From: Alkalibacterium kapii
GTDB taxonomy: Bacteria > Bacillota > Bacilli > Lactobacillales > Carnobacteriaceae_A
DNA length: 47,059 bases
Direction: 5' to 3'
Assembly (NCBI RefSeq): GCF_007988865.1
Contig: NZ_BJUY01000013.1
Span: 1-47,059 of the forward strand
Made by a program: the position numbers and the translations under genes. Below are positions 26,236 to 35,848 of this stretch, one piece after another. The notes under the pieces were generated by a model. It ran no database searches and was not told the origin of the DNA. It saw nothing but the letters and a program-made list of their open reading frames with translations. Position 1 is the first letter of the stretch; each line of letters starts with the position of its first letter.

Positions 26236-27960
26236 ATGTCAGTTGAATTAATCATTACATTGAGTGTTGTCGTACTCATTTTACTCATCTATACTCTTAC
26301 ATATTTTATCAGAAAGAAACATTATGAAAGAATCGATGGGTTGGATAAAGTCAAAAAAGAATTGCACACTAAAATACCGGTTGAGAAAGTATCGACATTA
26401 GATAAAATGATGATAACAGGACAGTCTAAAGAAGTAGCGACTAGCGTGATGGCAGATATCGATACGATCGAAGATGAGAATTTACCATTAGTTGAATCCT
26501 ATTTATTTGAGGCGGAACAGGCAACAGATCGTTATCGCTTCGGCCAATCAACAAAAATTGAAAGTCAAGCTGAGCAGTTACTTCAGAAAATTGAAGAGAA
26601 TATAATAATTGCTTCAGAAAAAATAGAAGAGCTGCTTCAGAGAGAACAGGCAAACCTGAGAAAAATTGATTCCATAAAGAAGCGATATCATAAAGTTCGT
26701 AAGGAGCTGTTGGCAAAGAGTTTCACTTTCGGTGATTCCATAAATAGTCTGGAAGATAAGTTAGGCATAATGGAAGGGTTATTTATGTCTTTTTCAGATT
26801 TAACAGCTTCTGGGGATCATGAAGAAGCAAAAAAAATCGTAAATCAGTTGGATGCAAAGTTAAATGAAATGGAAAGTATGATGGCTAGTATACCTGAAAT
26901 CAATAATAAAATTGAAAATGATTATAAAAAGCAGCTTCAGGAAATAAAGCAGGGGTACAATAAACTGATTGAAAAAGACTACAAATTTCCTGAATCTATA
27001 GATATTGAAAAAAAATCCGAGCAGTTAACTGAGGGAATAAATCATTTAAAAGAACTTTTAGCCCAACTTGAATTAAAGAAAATCGAGTCAGAACAAATTG
27101 AAGTTGAAAAACGAATCGATGAGTTATATGACGCAATGGAAAAAGAAATCAGCGCTAAGAGAGAATTAGCGAAACTATCTCGGAAGATGCCAAAAATCCT
27201 GTATTACCTGACAACTGAAAATAAAGAACTTGGGTTGGAACTTGACCGAATAGGCCAAAGCTACCAACTTGATCAGGGGGAGCATAAGAAATATTTAGTA
27301 ATGAAAAGTATTTTAGAAGAACAAGAGACACTTATCGCCAAGGTTTCTGATAAAATCGAAAAAAACGAGATTTCCTATTCAGTAGCTTTGGAAACTCTGG
27401 AAGAATCGTTTGAAAAATTAGAAACTCTTTCACATTCTTACGAAGAATTCAGACTAAGATTGTATGCTTATCGGGAGAAAGAAAAAGAAATAAAAGAAGA
27501 CGTGGAAGAGATGGAATATGCTTTGCGTGAAATGAAAAAATATATAGAGGCGCAGCATCTGCCGGGCCTACCTGATGATTATTTGGATTTATTTTTTTAC
27601 ACGACTGACCAGCTGGAGAAGTTATCAACTGAACTAGCCAAACACAAACTGGATTTGACTAAGGTACTGGAACTTCATTCTATGTGTGACGAAGATGTGG
27701 AGCAGCTCGCTGACAAAACGGAAGAAATCGTAGACAATGCACTGCTTACTGAATTAACCAGTCAGCGCCTTTATCGTTACAAGGAAGAACATCCTGAAGT
27801 CATAGAAACGATCAAATACAGTGAATCGCTGTTCCTCGATGATTATGACTATGAAACAGCCTTGAAGATGGTAAGAGAAAAACTCGAGTCGATTGAGCCA
27901 GGAGCTTTTGATTCGGTAAAAGACCTCTACAAGAAAGAGATGCAAAAGCAGAATGAATAA
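26236..27960 (+). CDS. ezrA: Septation ring formation regulator EzrA
   Basis: A 574-residue membrane-anchored protein: short outer end, one N-terminal membrane helix (about 4-25), then a cytoplasmic body made of spectrin-like coiled-coil repeats. EzrA inhibits wrong FtsZ assembly and links FtsZ to penicillin-binding proteins. Length, topology and the charged heptad pattern fit. The start ATG 26236 follows TTGGAGG. It is transcribed divergently from msrC and ends in its own terminator; the next gene iscS has a separate promoter, although ezrA and nifS-type genes are neighbours in many relatives. Confidence 0.93.
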   Translation: MSVELIITLSVVVLILLIYTLTYFIRKKHYERIDGLDKVKKELHTKIPVEKVSTLDKMMITGQSKEVATSVMADIDTIEDENLPLVESYLFEAEQATDRYRFGQSTKIESQAEQLLQKIEENIIIASEKIEELLQREQANLRKIDSIKKRYHKVRKELLAKSFTFGDSINSLEDKLGIMEGLFMSFSDLTASGDHEEAKKIVNQLDAKLNEMESMMASIPEINNKIENDYKKQLQEIKQGYNKLIEKDYKFPESIDIEKKSEQLTEGINHLKELLAQLELKKIESEQIEVEKRIDELYDAMEKEISAKRELAKLSRKMPKILYYLTTENKELGLELDRIGQSYQLDQGEHKKYLVMKSILEEQETLIAKVSDKIEKNEISYSVALETLEESFEKLETLSHSYEEFRLRLYAYREKEKEIKEDVEEMEYALREMKKYIEAQHLPGLPDDYLDLFFYTTDQLEKLSTELAKHKLDLTKVLELHSMCDEDVEQLADKTEEIVDNALLTELTSQRLYRYKEEHPEVIETIKYSESLFLDDYDYETALKMVREKLESIEPGAFDSVKDLYKKEMQKQNE

Positions 27961-27964
27961 CAAG

Positions 27965-28001
27965 AAACTCTCAGACAAAATACAAAGTCTGAGAGTTTTT
28001 T
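27965..28001 (+). terminator. Intrinsic terminator after ezrA
   Basis: AAACTCTCAGAC (27965-27976) pairs perfectly with GTCTGAGAGTTT (27987-27998), then T residues. Confidence 0.9.
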
Positions 28002-28031
28002 ATATAAAAAACGTTATCTTTTTTACATTGC

Positions 28032-28059
28032 TTGAAGCCGCCGCATATTCTGCTATAAT
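28032..28059 (+). promoter_or_regulatory. Promoter of iscS-thiI
   Basis: TTGAAG (28032-28037), 16 bases, and a perfect TATAAT (28054-28059) preceded by TGC, an extended -10. It lies inside the longer open frame that extends upstream of iscS, which helps to reject that longer frame. Confidence 0.75.
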
Positions 28060-28102
28060 AGAAAGAGTTTGTTGGAAGAGAAGAAATAAAAGAGGTGCAG
28101 GA

Positions 28103-29239
28103 ATGATATATTTTGATAATTCAGCGACGACCAGGACAGAAGCATCTGTCTTGGATACTTACCGAGCTGTCAATGAACAGTATTTCGGTAATCCATCAAG
28201 CTTGCATCAGCTGGGCGAACGATCCAGGCAACTTCTTGATCAGTCAAGAAAGCAAATCGCAGAACTAATGGGTGTAAACAAGGAAGAAATAGTTTTCACT
28301 AGCGGTGGAACTGAGGGAGATAACTTTGCCATTAAAGGTACTGCCATGGCTAAAAAAGGTTACGGCCGCCATATGATCACCTCGATCACAGAGCATCCTG
28401 CTGTTCTCAAAAGCATGGAACAGCTTGAGAGTATAGGATGGGATGTGACTTATCTTTCTGTAGACAAAAAAGGTAAAATAAATCTGAACGAATTAAAAAC
28501 GGCTATAAGGAAAGATACGGTGCTGGTTTCTTTGATGGCTGTCAATAACGAAACGGGCAGTCTGCAGCCGTTGAAGGAAGTCAGCGAAGTGCTTGAGGAT
28601 CATCCTTCTATTCATTTTCATGTGGATGCTGTCCAGGCATTGGGTAAAGTAGATTTGGATTTAAACGAATCCAGAATCGACATGGCTGTCTTTTCCGGGC
28701 ACAAGTTTCATGCACCAAAAGGCACTGGTTTTATGTATGTGAGAAAAGGCAGGAAGTTATCCCCATTATTAAGTGGCGGGGGTCAGGAAAGTGGACTTAG
28801 AAATGGGACTGAAAATGTACCCGGGAATGTAGCTTTGGCAAAAGCGTTACGATTGTTGTTGAAAAATAAAAAGGCAACTAATGACAGACTGTCTAGTATG
28901 AAACAGTCATTATTGAACTATTTCAGTGAACTGGAGAAAGTGACTGTTTTTTCTCCGGAAGAGAGTGCCCCGCATATTATATCATTTGGCATAAAAAACA
29001 GCAGAGGCGAGGTGCTTGTCCATGCGCTTGAAAAAGAAGGCATTTATATATCGACGACAAGTGCTTGTTCAAGCAGGAAAAATAAAAGCGTGCACTCCAT
29101 AAAAGAGATGGGGCATTCAAAAGAACAGGCAGCATCTGCCGTGCGAATAAGTTTGAGCAATATGAATACGAAAGATGAAGTGGAAATATTCAAAAAGACA
29201 TTCAATAAAGTTTATGAACGATTAAAGGCAATAGAATAG
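28103..29239 (+). CDS. Cysteine desulfurase (NifS/IscS-like)
   Basis: A 378-residue PLP enzyme that takes sulfur from cysteine and passes it on as a persulfide. Seen: N-terminal YFDNSATT; TSGGTEGDN (66-74); TEHPA with His98; Lys201 in SGHKFHAPKG, which binds PLP; and the catalytic Cys322 in TTSACSSRKN. The gene next to thiI in Firmicutes (NifZ in B. subtilis) supplies sulfur for 4-thiouridine in tRNA, and that is the likely role here. ATG 28103 follows AGAGGTG; the frame stays open upstream but crosses the promoter and a terminator, so it is not coding there. Confidence 0.92.
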   Translation: MIYFDNSATTRTEASVLDTYRAVNEQYFGNPSSLHQLGERSRQLLDQSRKQIAELMGVNKEEIVFTSGGTEGDNFAIKGTAMAKKGYGRHMITSITEHPAVLKSMEQLESIGWDVTYLSVDKKGKINLNELKTAIRKDTVLVSLMAVNNETGSLQPLKEVSEVLEDHPSIHFHVDAVQALGKVDLDLNESRIDMAVFSGHKFHAPKGTGFMYVRKGRKLSPLLSGGGQESGLRNGTENVPGNVALAKALRLLLKNKKATNDRLSSMKQSLLNYFSELEKVTVFSPEESAPHIISFGIKNSRGEVLVHALEKEGIYISTTSACSSRKNKSVHSIKEMGHSKEQAASAVRISLSNMNTKDEVEIFKKTFNKVYERLKAIE

Positions 29240-29251
29240 CGAGGTTAAGAG

Positions 29252-30469
29252 TTGGAAATCACAGAATTACTAATTAGATACGGAGAGCTATCAACAAAAG
29301 GAAAAAACAAAAAAAAATTCCTGAAAAAATTATATCAAAATGTTGTCGAAAAGTTGAAAAAGTTTGATCAGGTATCAGTAGGGTACGATCGTGATCGCAT
29401 GCATGTGAAATTGAATGGAGAAGATGCTGAATCAGTTATTAAAGAATTGAAAGAAGTCTTCGGCATCCAGTCTTTTTCCCCTGTGATAAGGGTGGATCGT
29501 TCGATCGAGGCTGCAAAAGAAGCAGTCATAGAATTGATCAAAAGTAGTTATACACCGGGTATGTCATTCAAAATCAATACCAGAAGATCTGATCACACTT
29601 TTCTATATGATACGAATGAGATCAATCGATTCCTAGGGACTGCTGTTGAGAAAACTTTTGATGATATTCATGTCAAAATGAAAAATCCTACTACTACTGT
29701 AAGAGTAGAAGTCAGAAAACGGGGTTTCTTTATATCTGTTGAGACCATCAAGGGCCTGGGAGGGCTGCCGGTTGGAACAGGTGGCACAGGGATGCTGATG
29801 TTATCAGGGGGGATTGATTCGCCGATAGCTGGGTATCTATCGCTTAGAAGAGGAATGAGGATCGAAGCAATCCATTTTCACAGTCCTCCGTATACTAGCC
29901 CCCAAGCTTTAAAAAAAGCAAAAGATTTGACTGAAAAACTATCACATTACGCAGACGAATTAACATTTATAGAAGTGCCTTTTACTGAAATACAAGAACA
30001 AATAAAAAAACTGATCCCTGAAGAATATTCAATGACTATCACAAGAAGAATGATGTTAAGGCTTACTGACGAAATCAGGAAAAAACGCAATGGATTAGCC
30101 ATCATAAATGGAGAATCATTAGGTCAAGTAGCGTCTCAAACGCTTGAAAGTATGGCCGCAATCAATGAAGTAACGAATACTCCTGTCTTACGTCCACTTA
30201 TATCCATGGATAAAACTGATATCATTAAAATCGCCGAACAGATAGACACTTATGAGTTAGCTATACAGCCTTTTGAAGACTGCTGCACGATTTTCGCATC
30301 AAATAGACCTAAAACAAAACCTCAGCTACAGAAGGTGAAAGGGTTTGAAAAAGCCCTGGATGTAGAAACATTAATGATTAATGCAATAGAGGGTATAACT
30401 ATTCAAAAAATCAGTGCTGAAACAAACGAACGAATAGAAATGGAAAAAGAATTTACTTCTTTGTTATAA
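29252..30469 (+). CDS. thiI: tRNA 4-thiouridylase ThiI
   Basis: A 405-residue ThiI that adenylates and thiolates U8 of tRNA, with a possible role in thiazole synthesis. Order: N-terminal ferredoxin-like region, THUMP domain (about 60-165), and PP-loop ATPase with SGGIDS (185-190). Cys344 in FEDCCTIF corresponds to the conserved acceptor cysteine. The rhodanese domain of E. coli ThiI is absent, as is normal in Firmicutes. The start is TTG 29252, with GCGAGG upstream. It follows the desulfurase by 12 bases, forming a sulfur-relay operon. Confidence 0.95.
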   Translation: MEITELLIRYGELSTKGKNKKKFLKKLYQNVVEKLKKFDQVSVGYDRDRMHVKLNGEDAESVIKELKEVFGIQSFSPVIRVDRSIEAAKEAVIELIKSSYTPGMSFKINTRRSDHTFLYDTNEINRFLGTAVEKTFDDIHVKMKNPTTTVRVEVRKRGFFISVETIKGLGGLPVGTGGTGMLMLSGGIDSPIAGYLSLRRGMRIEAIHFHSPPYTSPQALKKAKDLTEKLSHYADELTFIEVPFTEIQEQIKKLIPEEYSMTITRRMMLRLTDEIRKKRNGLAIINGESLGQVASQTLESMAAINEVTNTPVLRPLISMDKTDIIKIAEQIDTYELAIQPFEDCCTIFASNRPKTKPQLQKVKGFEKALDVETLMINAIEGITIQKISAETNERIEMEKEFTSLL

Positions 30470-30501
30470 TGTTTTAGTTGCAAAGACCTGTTCAAACAGG
30501 T
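30462..30501 (+). promoter_or_regulatory. tpx promoter with palindromic operator-like site
   Basis: TGTTATAAT (30462-30470) is an extended -10 with a perfect hexamer overlapping the thiI stop codon. Downstream, ACCTGTT (30486-30492) and AACAGGT (30495-30501) form a 7+2+7 palindrome at about +9 to +24. Such a site could bind a dimeric repressor, or fold as a short RNA hairpin. Confidence 0.5.
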
Positions 30502-30538
30502 TAAACTAAAGGTATATTATAAGAAAGAAGGGATAACA

Positions 30539-31042
30539 ATGGATGTAACATTGAAAGGCGAAAAATTTCAGACAAATGGTACTGCTCCACAAGTAGGGGA
30601 TAACGCTCCTTCCTTTAATCTTAAGAATTTAAATGATACCGACGTGAAATTATCCGACTATGAAGGAGAAGTGGTTATATTAAGTACCTTTCCTGATATA
30701 GAAACAAGTACATGTGCCAGACAAACCGATACATTTAATGAAAAAGGTAAAGAGTTAAGTAATACGACAGTCTTGTCTATTTCAGCAAATACAGTCAATG
30801 AGCAAGAAGAATGGGCCAAGTCTAAAGATGTCGACACAGTCCTGCTTCACGACAGTGACCGTACTTTTGCTAAAGCATACGGTCTTTACATCGAAGACAT
30901 CGATAAAATCGCCCGGTCGGTTTTTGTATTAAATAGAAATGGACAAATCGTCTACAGAGAGATTGTAGAAGAAATGGCTGATGATCCAAATTATGAAAAG
31001 GCTGTAGCAGCGGCAAAAAAAGAAGAAGCTGAATTGAGTTAA
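30539..31042 (+). CDS. tpx: Thiol peroxidase, apparently 1-Cys
   Basis: A 167-residue peroxiredoxin of the Tpx subfamily, which reduces hydrogen peroxide and organic peroxides in the cytoplasm. The peroxidatic cysteine is Cys59 in DIETSTCARQTDTF. Family members normally have a resolving cysteine about 34 residues later, in a stretch like RFCGAEG. Here the matching stretch reads EEWAKSKDV, with Ala93 in place of cysteine, and the protein has no other cysteine. So it must be resolved by an outside thiol or work as a 1-Cys enzyme (inference). ATG 30539 follows AAGAAGGG. It has its own promoter. Confidence 0.92.
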   Translation: MDVTLKGEKFQTNGTAPQVGDNAPSFNLKNLNDTDVKLSDYEGEVVILSTFPDIETSTCARQTDTFNEKGKELSNTTVLSISANTVNEQEEWAKSKDVDTVLLHDSDRTFAKAYGLYIEDIDKIARSVFVLNRNGQIVYREIVEEMADDPNYEKAVAAAKKEEAELS

Positions 31043-31059
31043 ATAATCTGATAATAAAT

Positions 31060-31303
31060 ACAGGCGATGATCATGAGTAGTATCAATAACATTGATCCAA
31101 GAGAATGGGTGTATGGTGGAAATCCCTGATCGATCTTTTTGAGAAGTAGCATGGGAGCTCTGGCAGTGAACGATAAAGTAGCTGCTGATGGACTGACAGA
31201 ACATTAAATCTGTTTTCAAGAGATCACTGTTTACTATTCAGTGATAATTTAGGTGGTACCGCGAAGCATTCGTCCTATGAGTATAGGATGAATGCTTTTT
31301 TAA
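31060..31303 (+). promoter_or_regulatory. T-box riboswitch (Val) controlling valS
   Basis: In the specifier region, CATG around 31072 pairs with CATG (31150-31153). The 5' side then reads AGTAGTA and the 3' side GAAGTAG, the loop E arrangement with specifier GTA (31146-31148), a valine codon, followed by a purine. The distal AGAGAA element is present. The T-box sequence TAGGTGGTACCGCG is at 31250-31263. The terminator pairs AGCATTCGTCCTA with TAGGATGAATGCT and ends in a T run. Confidence 0.93.
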
Positions 31304-31325
31304 TGAGAAAAAAGGAGAGATGAAT

Positions 31326-33974
31326 TTGGAAGAATCATTAGATATGTCAAAAAAATATGAACCATCAAAAGTAGAAGAAGGACGCTATGAGAAATGGCTC
31401 GAAGAAGATTTATTCAGGCCGGATGAAAAAGGCACAGAACCTTATTCTGTCGTTATACCGCCTCCTAACGTGACAGGAAAACTCCATCTGGGACATGCTT
31501 GGGATACGACGCTTCAAGATATTATTATCCGTCAAAAAAGAATGCAGGGATATGATACCTTGTGGCTGCCGGGGATGGATCACGCCGGGATCGCCACACA
31601 GGCAAAGGTCGAGGAAAAACTTGCCCAGGATTCTATTTCTAAATATGACTTAGGCAGAGAAAAATTTCTGGAAAAAGTATGGGATTGGAAAGAAGAATAC
31701 GCAGATAATATTCGTCAACAATGGTCTAAAGTAGGTGTTTCAGTTGATTATTCCAGAGAACGTTTCACTTTGGATGAAGGTCTCAATAAGGCTGTGAATA
31801 AAGTCTTCGTCGACCTGTATAACAAAGGGCTCATCTACCGCGGCGAGTATATCATCAACTGGGATCCTAAAGCCCAGACCGCTCTATCAGACATTGAAGT
31901 TGACCATAAAGATGTCAACGGTGCGTTTTACCATATCAAGTATCCGATCGTCGATGGAGAAGGTGAAGTAGAGATCGCAACTACACGCCCTGAAACGATG
32001 CTGGGAGATACAGGGGTCGCTGTTCATCCTGAAGATGAGAGATACCAGCACCTTATAGGTAAAAAAGTACTGCTGCCGTTGGTCAACAGAGAGCTCACCG
32101 TCGTAGCAGACGATTACGTGGATAGAGAATTTGGTACGGGAGTAGTCAAAATAACCCCAGCCCATGACCCTAACGATTTTGAGATCGGCAAGCGTCATGA
32201 TTTGGAACAAATGAATGTGATGAATAAAGACGGCTCTATGAATGAAAATGCCGGAAACTATGCAGGAATGGATCGCTTTGAGGCACGAAAAGCACTTGTC
32301 AAAGATTTAAAAGAAGCCGGATATCTTATCAAAGTAGAAGATATGACACACAGCGTTGGTCATTCTGAACGTACAGGAGTAATCGTCGAACCAAGACTGT
32401 CTACTCAATGGTTTGTTAAAATGCAGCCGCTGGCAGAACAGGCACTGAAAAATCAGCAGACTGAAGACAAGGTGACCTTCGTTCCCGAGCGATTTGAGAA
32501 AACATTCAACAACTGGATGGAAAATGTCCACGACTGGGTCATATCCAGACAGTTATGGTGGGGACACCGCATACCAGCCTGGTACCATAAGGAAACCGGT
32601 GAATTGTTTGTTGGAGAAACAGCTCCTCAAGACAGTGAGAACTGGGAACAGGACAATGATGTTTTAGATACATGGTTCAGTTCAGCCTTGTGGCCTTTTT
32701 CGACAATGGGGTGGCCTGATCCCGATGCAGAAGACTTCAAGAAATACTTCCCGACGAGTACTTTAGTTACCGGATATGATATCATCTTTTTCTGGATCAG
32801 TCGCATGATCTTCCAGAGCCTGGAATTCACTGGAAGAGCACCATTTAAAAACGTTTTGATCCATGGACTGATACGAGATGAACAAGGCAGAAAAATGAGC
32901 AAGTCCTTGGGCAATGGTATCGATCCAATGGATGTCATCGACCAGTACGGTGCCGATGCCTTGAGATGGTTCTTATCCAATGGCTCATCTCCAGGTCAGG
33001 ACGTTCGTTTCAGTTATGAAAAAATGGACGCTTCATGGAACTTTATCAATAAAATTTGGAATGCCAGCCGTTATGTAGTGATGAACCTCGGTGATTTCTC
33101 ATACGATGCCATCGATTTGAGTGGAGACAAAACGATTGCGGATAAATGGATCCTGGCCCGCTTGAATCAGACGATCGAGCAAGTGACTGAGCTTTTTGAA
33201 AAGTTTGAATTTGGCGAAGCCGGGAGGAAGTTGTACACCTTTATTTGGGATGACTATTGTGACTGGTATATTGAAATGAGTAAGGAACTACTGATTCAGG
33301 GAACAGAAAAACAGAAAGTAACCACTAAATCTGTCCTTGTGTATGTTCTGGATCAGACTCTGCGCTTACTTCATCCTATTATGCCATTCGTCACTGAAGA
33401 AATCTGGGAACATATTCCTCATAAAGGAAAATCGCTGGTTACTGCCGACTACCCGGAAACAGATAGCCGATTGAAAAATCAAGAAGCGATCGATAATATG
33501 AACATGCTGATCGAACTGATCCGTTCCGTTCGAACAATCCGATTGGATGCTAAACGTCCATTATCCAAAGAGATAGATATTTTAATAAAAACCAAAGGTG
33601 AAAAAGAAAAAGAGTTTTTACGTGAGAATCATTCCTTTATTGAACGGTTCTGCAACCCGAATGATTTAGTCATTGATACTGAAATTGAAATACCCGGCGA
33701 AGTAAAATCGGCAGTTATTTCAGGGGCTGAAGTTTATATTCCTCTGGCTGGTCTAGTTGATGTCAAAGAAGAAATAAAACGATTGGAAAAAGAAAAAGAG
33801 AAGTGGCAGCAAGAAATAAATCGAGTAGAGAAAAAACTGGCTAATGATAAATTTGTAAAAAATGCACCGGAGAATATCGTTGAAGCTGAAAAAGAAAAAG
33901 GCAAAGATTACAAAGAAAAATTTGAAGCAGTAACCAATCAGATCGAAAAACTAAAAAATATTGGAGAAGGATAA
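31326..33974 (+). CDS. valS: Valyl-tRNA synthetase
   Basis: An 882-residue class I synthetase charging tRNA-Val. HLGH is at residues 54-57 and KMSKS at 523-527; the editing domain carries [18 protein letters not shown]; the C-terminal coiled-coil arm (about 815-882) is typical of ValS. I choose TTG 31326 because AAGGAGAG (31312-31319) ends six bases before it. An ATG at 31320 is almost touching that site. ATG 31344 is another option without a ribosome site. The T-box just upstream controls expression. Confidence 0.95.
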   Translation: MEESLDMSKKYEPSKVEEGRYEKWLEEDLFRPDEKGTEPYSVVIPPPNVTGKLHLGHAWDTTLQDIIIRQKRMQGYDTLWLPGMDHAGIATQAKVEEKLAQDSISKYDLGREKFLEKVWDWKEEYADNIRQQWSKVGVSVDYSRERFTLDEGLNKAVNKVFVDLYNKGLIYRGEYIINWDPKAQTALSDIEVDHKDVNGAFYHIKYPIVDGEGEVEIATTRPETMLGDTGVAVHPEDERYQHLIGKKVLLPLVNRELTVVADDYVDREFGTGVVKITPAHDPNDFEIGKRHDLEQMNVMNKDGSMNENAGNYAGMDRFEARKALVKDLKEAGYLIKVEDMTHSVGHSERTGVIVEPRLSTQWFVKMQPLAEQALKNQQTEDKVTFVPERFEKTFNNWMENVHDWVISRQLWWGHRIPAWYHKETGELFVGETAPQDSENWEQDNDVLDTWFSSALWPFSTMGWPDPDAEDFKKYFPTSTLVTGYDIIFFWISRMIFQSLEFTGRAPFKNVLIHGLIRDEQGRKMSKSLGNGIDPMDVIDQYGADALRWFLSNGSSPGQDVRFSYEKMDASWNFINKIWNASRYVVMNLGDFSYDAIDLSGDKTIADKWILARLNQTIEQVTELFEKFEFGEAGRKLYTFIWDDYCDWYIEMSKELLIQGTEKQKVTTKSVLVYVLDQTLRLLHPIMPFVTEEIWEHIPHKGKSLVTADYPETDSRLKNQEAIDNMNMLIELIRSVRTIRLDAKRPLSKEIDILIKTKGEKEKEFLRENHSFIERFCNPNDLVIDTEIEIPGEVKSAVISGAEVYIPLAGLVDVKEEIKRLEKEKEKWQQEINRVEKKLANDKFVKNAPENIVEAEKEKGKDYKEKFEAVTNQIEKLKNIGEG

Positions 33975-33976
33975 AC

Positions 33977-34633
33977 ATGAATAAGGTTGTCGTTTTTGAT
34001 ATGGACGGTTTGATGTTTGACACTGAACCCATTTATTTCAAAGCCAATAAAAAAACTGCTAAAAGATTTGACATCCCCCTTGACTACCCTTTTTATGAAA
34101 AATATATAGGAGCAAGTGAAGCAGATTTTTTTGATGCTATGTACCAGGCTTTTCCAGAACATGATGTTAAGCAATTCACCATAGACAGTAAAAAAGACGT
34201 AGAAGATCTTTTACTTGCTGAGCTGCCTGTAATGAAAAAAGGTCTGGTGGAGCTTCTCACTTATTTAAAAGAGCAGGGTTATAAAACAGTCGTCGCTTCC
34301 AGTTCTGAACGGAAACTAGTGGAGAAATTACTCGACATAACCGGATTAAAAACTTATTTCGATGGATATATCGGAGGAGACGAAGTTGCTGAATCAAAGC
34401 CGAATCCTGAGATATTCCAAAAAGCGGTCGCCCTTGCTGGAAATAAAGAATCTGATGTGCTAGTCCTTGAAGACTCTTTGAACGGAATCCGTGCCGCCCA
34501 CTCAGCTGGATATAAAGTTGTTATGATACCAGATCTTATTCAGCCTACAGAAGAAGCAGAAAAGAAAACATTAGAAATATGTGAGGATTTGGAAGAAATT
34601 CTTATCAAAATAAAAAGTGAGAATTTTTTTTAA
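33977..34633 (+). CDS. HAD family phosphatase (beta-phosphoglucomutase-like)
   Basis: A 218-residue HAD subfamily IA hydrolase. Motif I is FDMDGLMFDTEP (Asp8 nucleophile, Asp10 acid), motif II is the serine in VASSSERKL, motif III the lysine in ESKPNPEIF, and motif IV is VLEDSLNGIRAA. A helical cap domain lies between the first two motifs. The motif set fits beta-phosphoglucomutase-like or general sugar phosphate phosphatases; the substrate cannot be told from sequence. It begins two bases after the valS stop and is probably cotranscribed with it; a terminator follows. Confidence 0.88.
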   Translation: MNKVVVFDMDGLMFDTEPIYFKANKKTAKRFDIPLDYPFYEKYIGASEADFFDAMYQAFPEHDVKQFTIDSKKDVEDLLLAELPVMKKGLVELLTYLKEQGYKTVVASSSERKLVEKLLDITGLKTYFDGYIGGDEVAESKPNPEIFQKAVALAGNKESDVLVLEDSLNGIRAAHSAGYKVVMIPDLIQPTEEAEKKTLEICEDLEEILIKIKSENFF

Positions 34634-34649
34634 ATGACAGTATATATTG

Positions 34650-34681
34650 AAGAGGAGATAAAATCTTCTCTTCTTTTTTTA
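34650..34681 (+). terminator. Intrinsic terminator before radC
   Basis: AAGAGGAGAT (34650-34659) pairs with ATCTTCTCTT (34663-34672) with one wobble, then a T run. The radC ribosome site follows almost at once, so this may lower rather than block readthrough into radC. Confidence 0.7.
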
Positions 34682-34695
34682 CTGGAGGGGTTAAC

Positions 34696-35379
34696 ATGCG
34701 GAATCAAAAATTTGTCGATGTTCCAAAGCAATCAAGACCAAGAGAGCGTATGGCTGAATATGGACCTGAGGCACTGGCTAATCACGAACTGTTGGCTATC
34801 TTGCTGCGAACGGGTACCAAGGAATACAATGTGTTGCAATTAAGTATGCAGGTGTTTTCATACTTTGATGATTTATACACATTCAGAAATGCCTCGCTTG
34901 AAGAACTGTTAGGAATACCAGGGATAGGTAAGGCTAAAGCTTTTGAACTGCTCGCATCTATCGAGTTAGGGAAACGCTTAGCTAAAACTACAGTATTAAA
35001 GGAAGGAGTCGTCACATCAAGTCAGTACGTGGGGAAATTACTACTTGAAGAATTAAATGGTCTGCAGCAGGAACTGGTCGTAGGTTTATTTTTAAATACA
35101 AAAAATGAAATCATTAAAAAAGAAACTATATTCAAAGGAAGTTTGAATACCAGCGTTGCACATCCAAGGGAAATATTTAAAGCGGCTATGAAGTATTCAT
35201 CGGCTCGGGTGATCATTGCACATAATCATCCTTCTGGAAATCCCGAACCATCGGAGGCCGACCTGGAGTTTACAAAACGCATGGTTGAAGTTGGAAAAAT
35301 CGTTGGTATTGAACTCTTAGATCATTTTATAATCGGTGAAGAATGTTACATAAGTTTAAAAGAGTACGGTGCTATGTAA
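34696..35379 (+). CDS. radC: RadC/YsxA family JAB1-MPN metalloprotein
   Basis: A 227-residue RadC-type protein. N-terminal helix-hairpin-helix region (LEELLGIPGIGKAKAFELLA, about 59-78) is followed by an MPN/JAMM domain with the metal motif HNHPSGNPEPSEAD. The old link to DNA repair was withdrawn for E. coli RadC, and the true function is unclear. ATG 34696 follows GGAGGGG (34684-34690). In many Gram-positives radC lies upstream of mreBCD, as here, though cspA and a long spacer intervene. Confidence 0.92.
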   Translation: MRNQKFVDVPKQSRPRERMAEYGPEALANHELLAILLRTGTKEYNVLQLSMQVFSYFDDLYTFRNASLEELLGIPGIGKAKAFELLASIELGKRLAKTTVLKEGVVTSSQYVGKLLLEELNGLQQELVVGLFLNTKNEIIKKETIFKGSLNTSVAHPREIFKAAMKYSSARVIIAHNHPSGNPEPSEADLEFTKRMVEVGKIVGIELLDHFIIGEECYISLKEYGAM

Positions 35380-35445
35380 GATAACTCGGAACAAAAAGAT
35401 AGCTCATATAAAATCATATAAAATTTAATAAAAAAGTTTAAATAC

Positions 35446-35474
35446 TTGCATTAGTTGATATACCATGGTACTAT
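35446..35474 (+). promoter_or_regulatory. Promoter of the cold-shock gene
   Basis: TTGCAT (35446-35451), 17 bases, then TACTAT (35469-35474) preceded by TGG. Transcription would start near 35481 and give a leader of about 110 bases, the long untranslated leader typical of cold-shock genes. Confidence 0.6.
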
Positions 35475-35591
35475 AAATATAGCATTTTGTTAGGGAAAGA
35501 AAAAAGTAATGTTTGATAACATTCCGATTCGTACCTATAGCAATAATGTGAAATATTTTGTGCTTTAAGGCACGAGGAGGAAACAGTAAAC

Positions 35592-35792
35592 ATGGAAAAC
35601 GGTACAGTAAAATGGTTTAACGCAGAAAAAGGATTCGGATTTATCGAGCGCGAAGGTGCAGACGATGTATTTGTACACTTCTCAGCTATCAATGAAGAAG
35701 GATTCAAATCTTTAGAAGAAGGTCAAGAAGTTACTTTCGATATCGAAGAAGGCGCTCGCGGACCTCAAGCAGCTAACGTAGAAAAAGCTTAA
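35592..35792 (+). CDS. Cold-shock protein, CspA family
   Basis: A 66-residue single cold-shock domain protein that binds single-stranded RNA and DNA. RNP1 (KGFGFIERE, residues 14-22) and RNP2 (VFVHFSAI, 27-34) are intact. The sequence matches Gram-positive CspB-type proteins in length and acidity. Its leader of about 110 bases and strong ribosome site (GAGGAGG, 35575-35581) suggest post-transcriptional thermoregulation. A terminator follows. Cold-shock genes are usually present in several copies; only one is in the window. Confidence 0.95.
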   Translation: MENGTVKWFNAEKGFGFIEREGADDVFVHFSAINEEGFKSLEEGQEVTFDIEEGARGPQAANVEKA

Positions 35793-35813
35793 TACTAAAC
35801 TATTATAATTTTT

Positions 35814-35848
35814 GACCGAGTGGGATATTTATCCTGCTCGGTTTTTTC
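35814..35848 (+). terminator. Intrinsic terminator after the cold-shock gene
   Basis: CCGAG (35817-35821) pairs with CTCGG (35837-35841), extended inward by TGGGAT against ATCCTG with wobbles, then six T. Confidence 0.8.

Noticed and set aside
27953-28102. A 50-residue N-terminal extension of the cysteine desulfurase
   Set aside because: It crosses the ezrA terminator and the iscS promoter. ATG 28103 has a good ribosome site and the family N-terminus.
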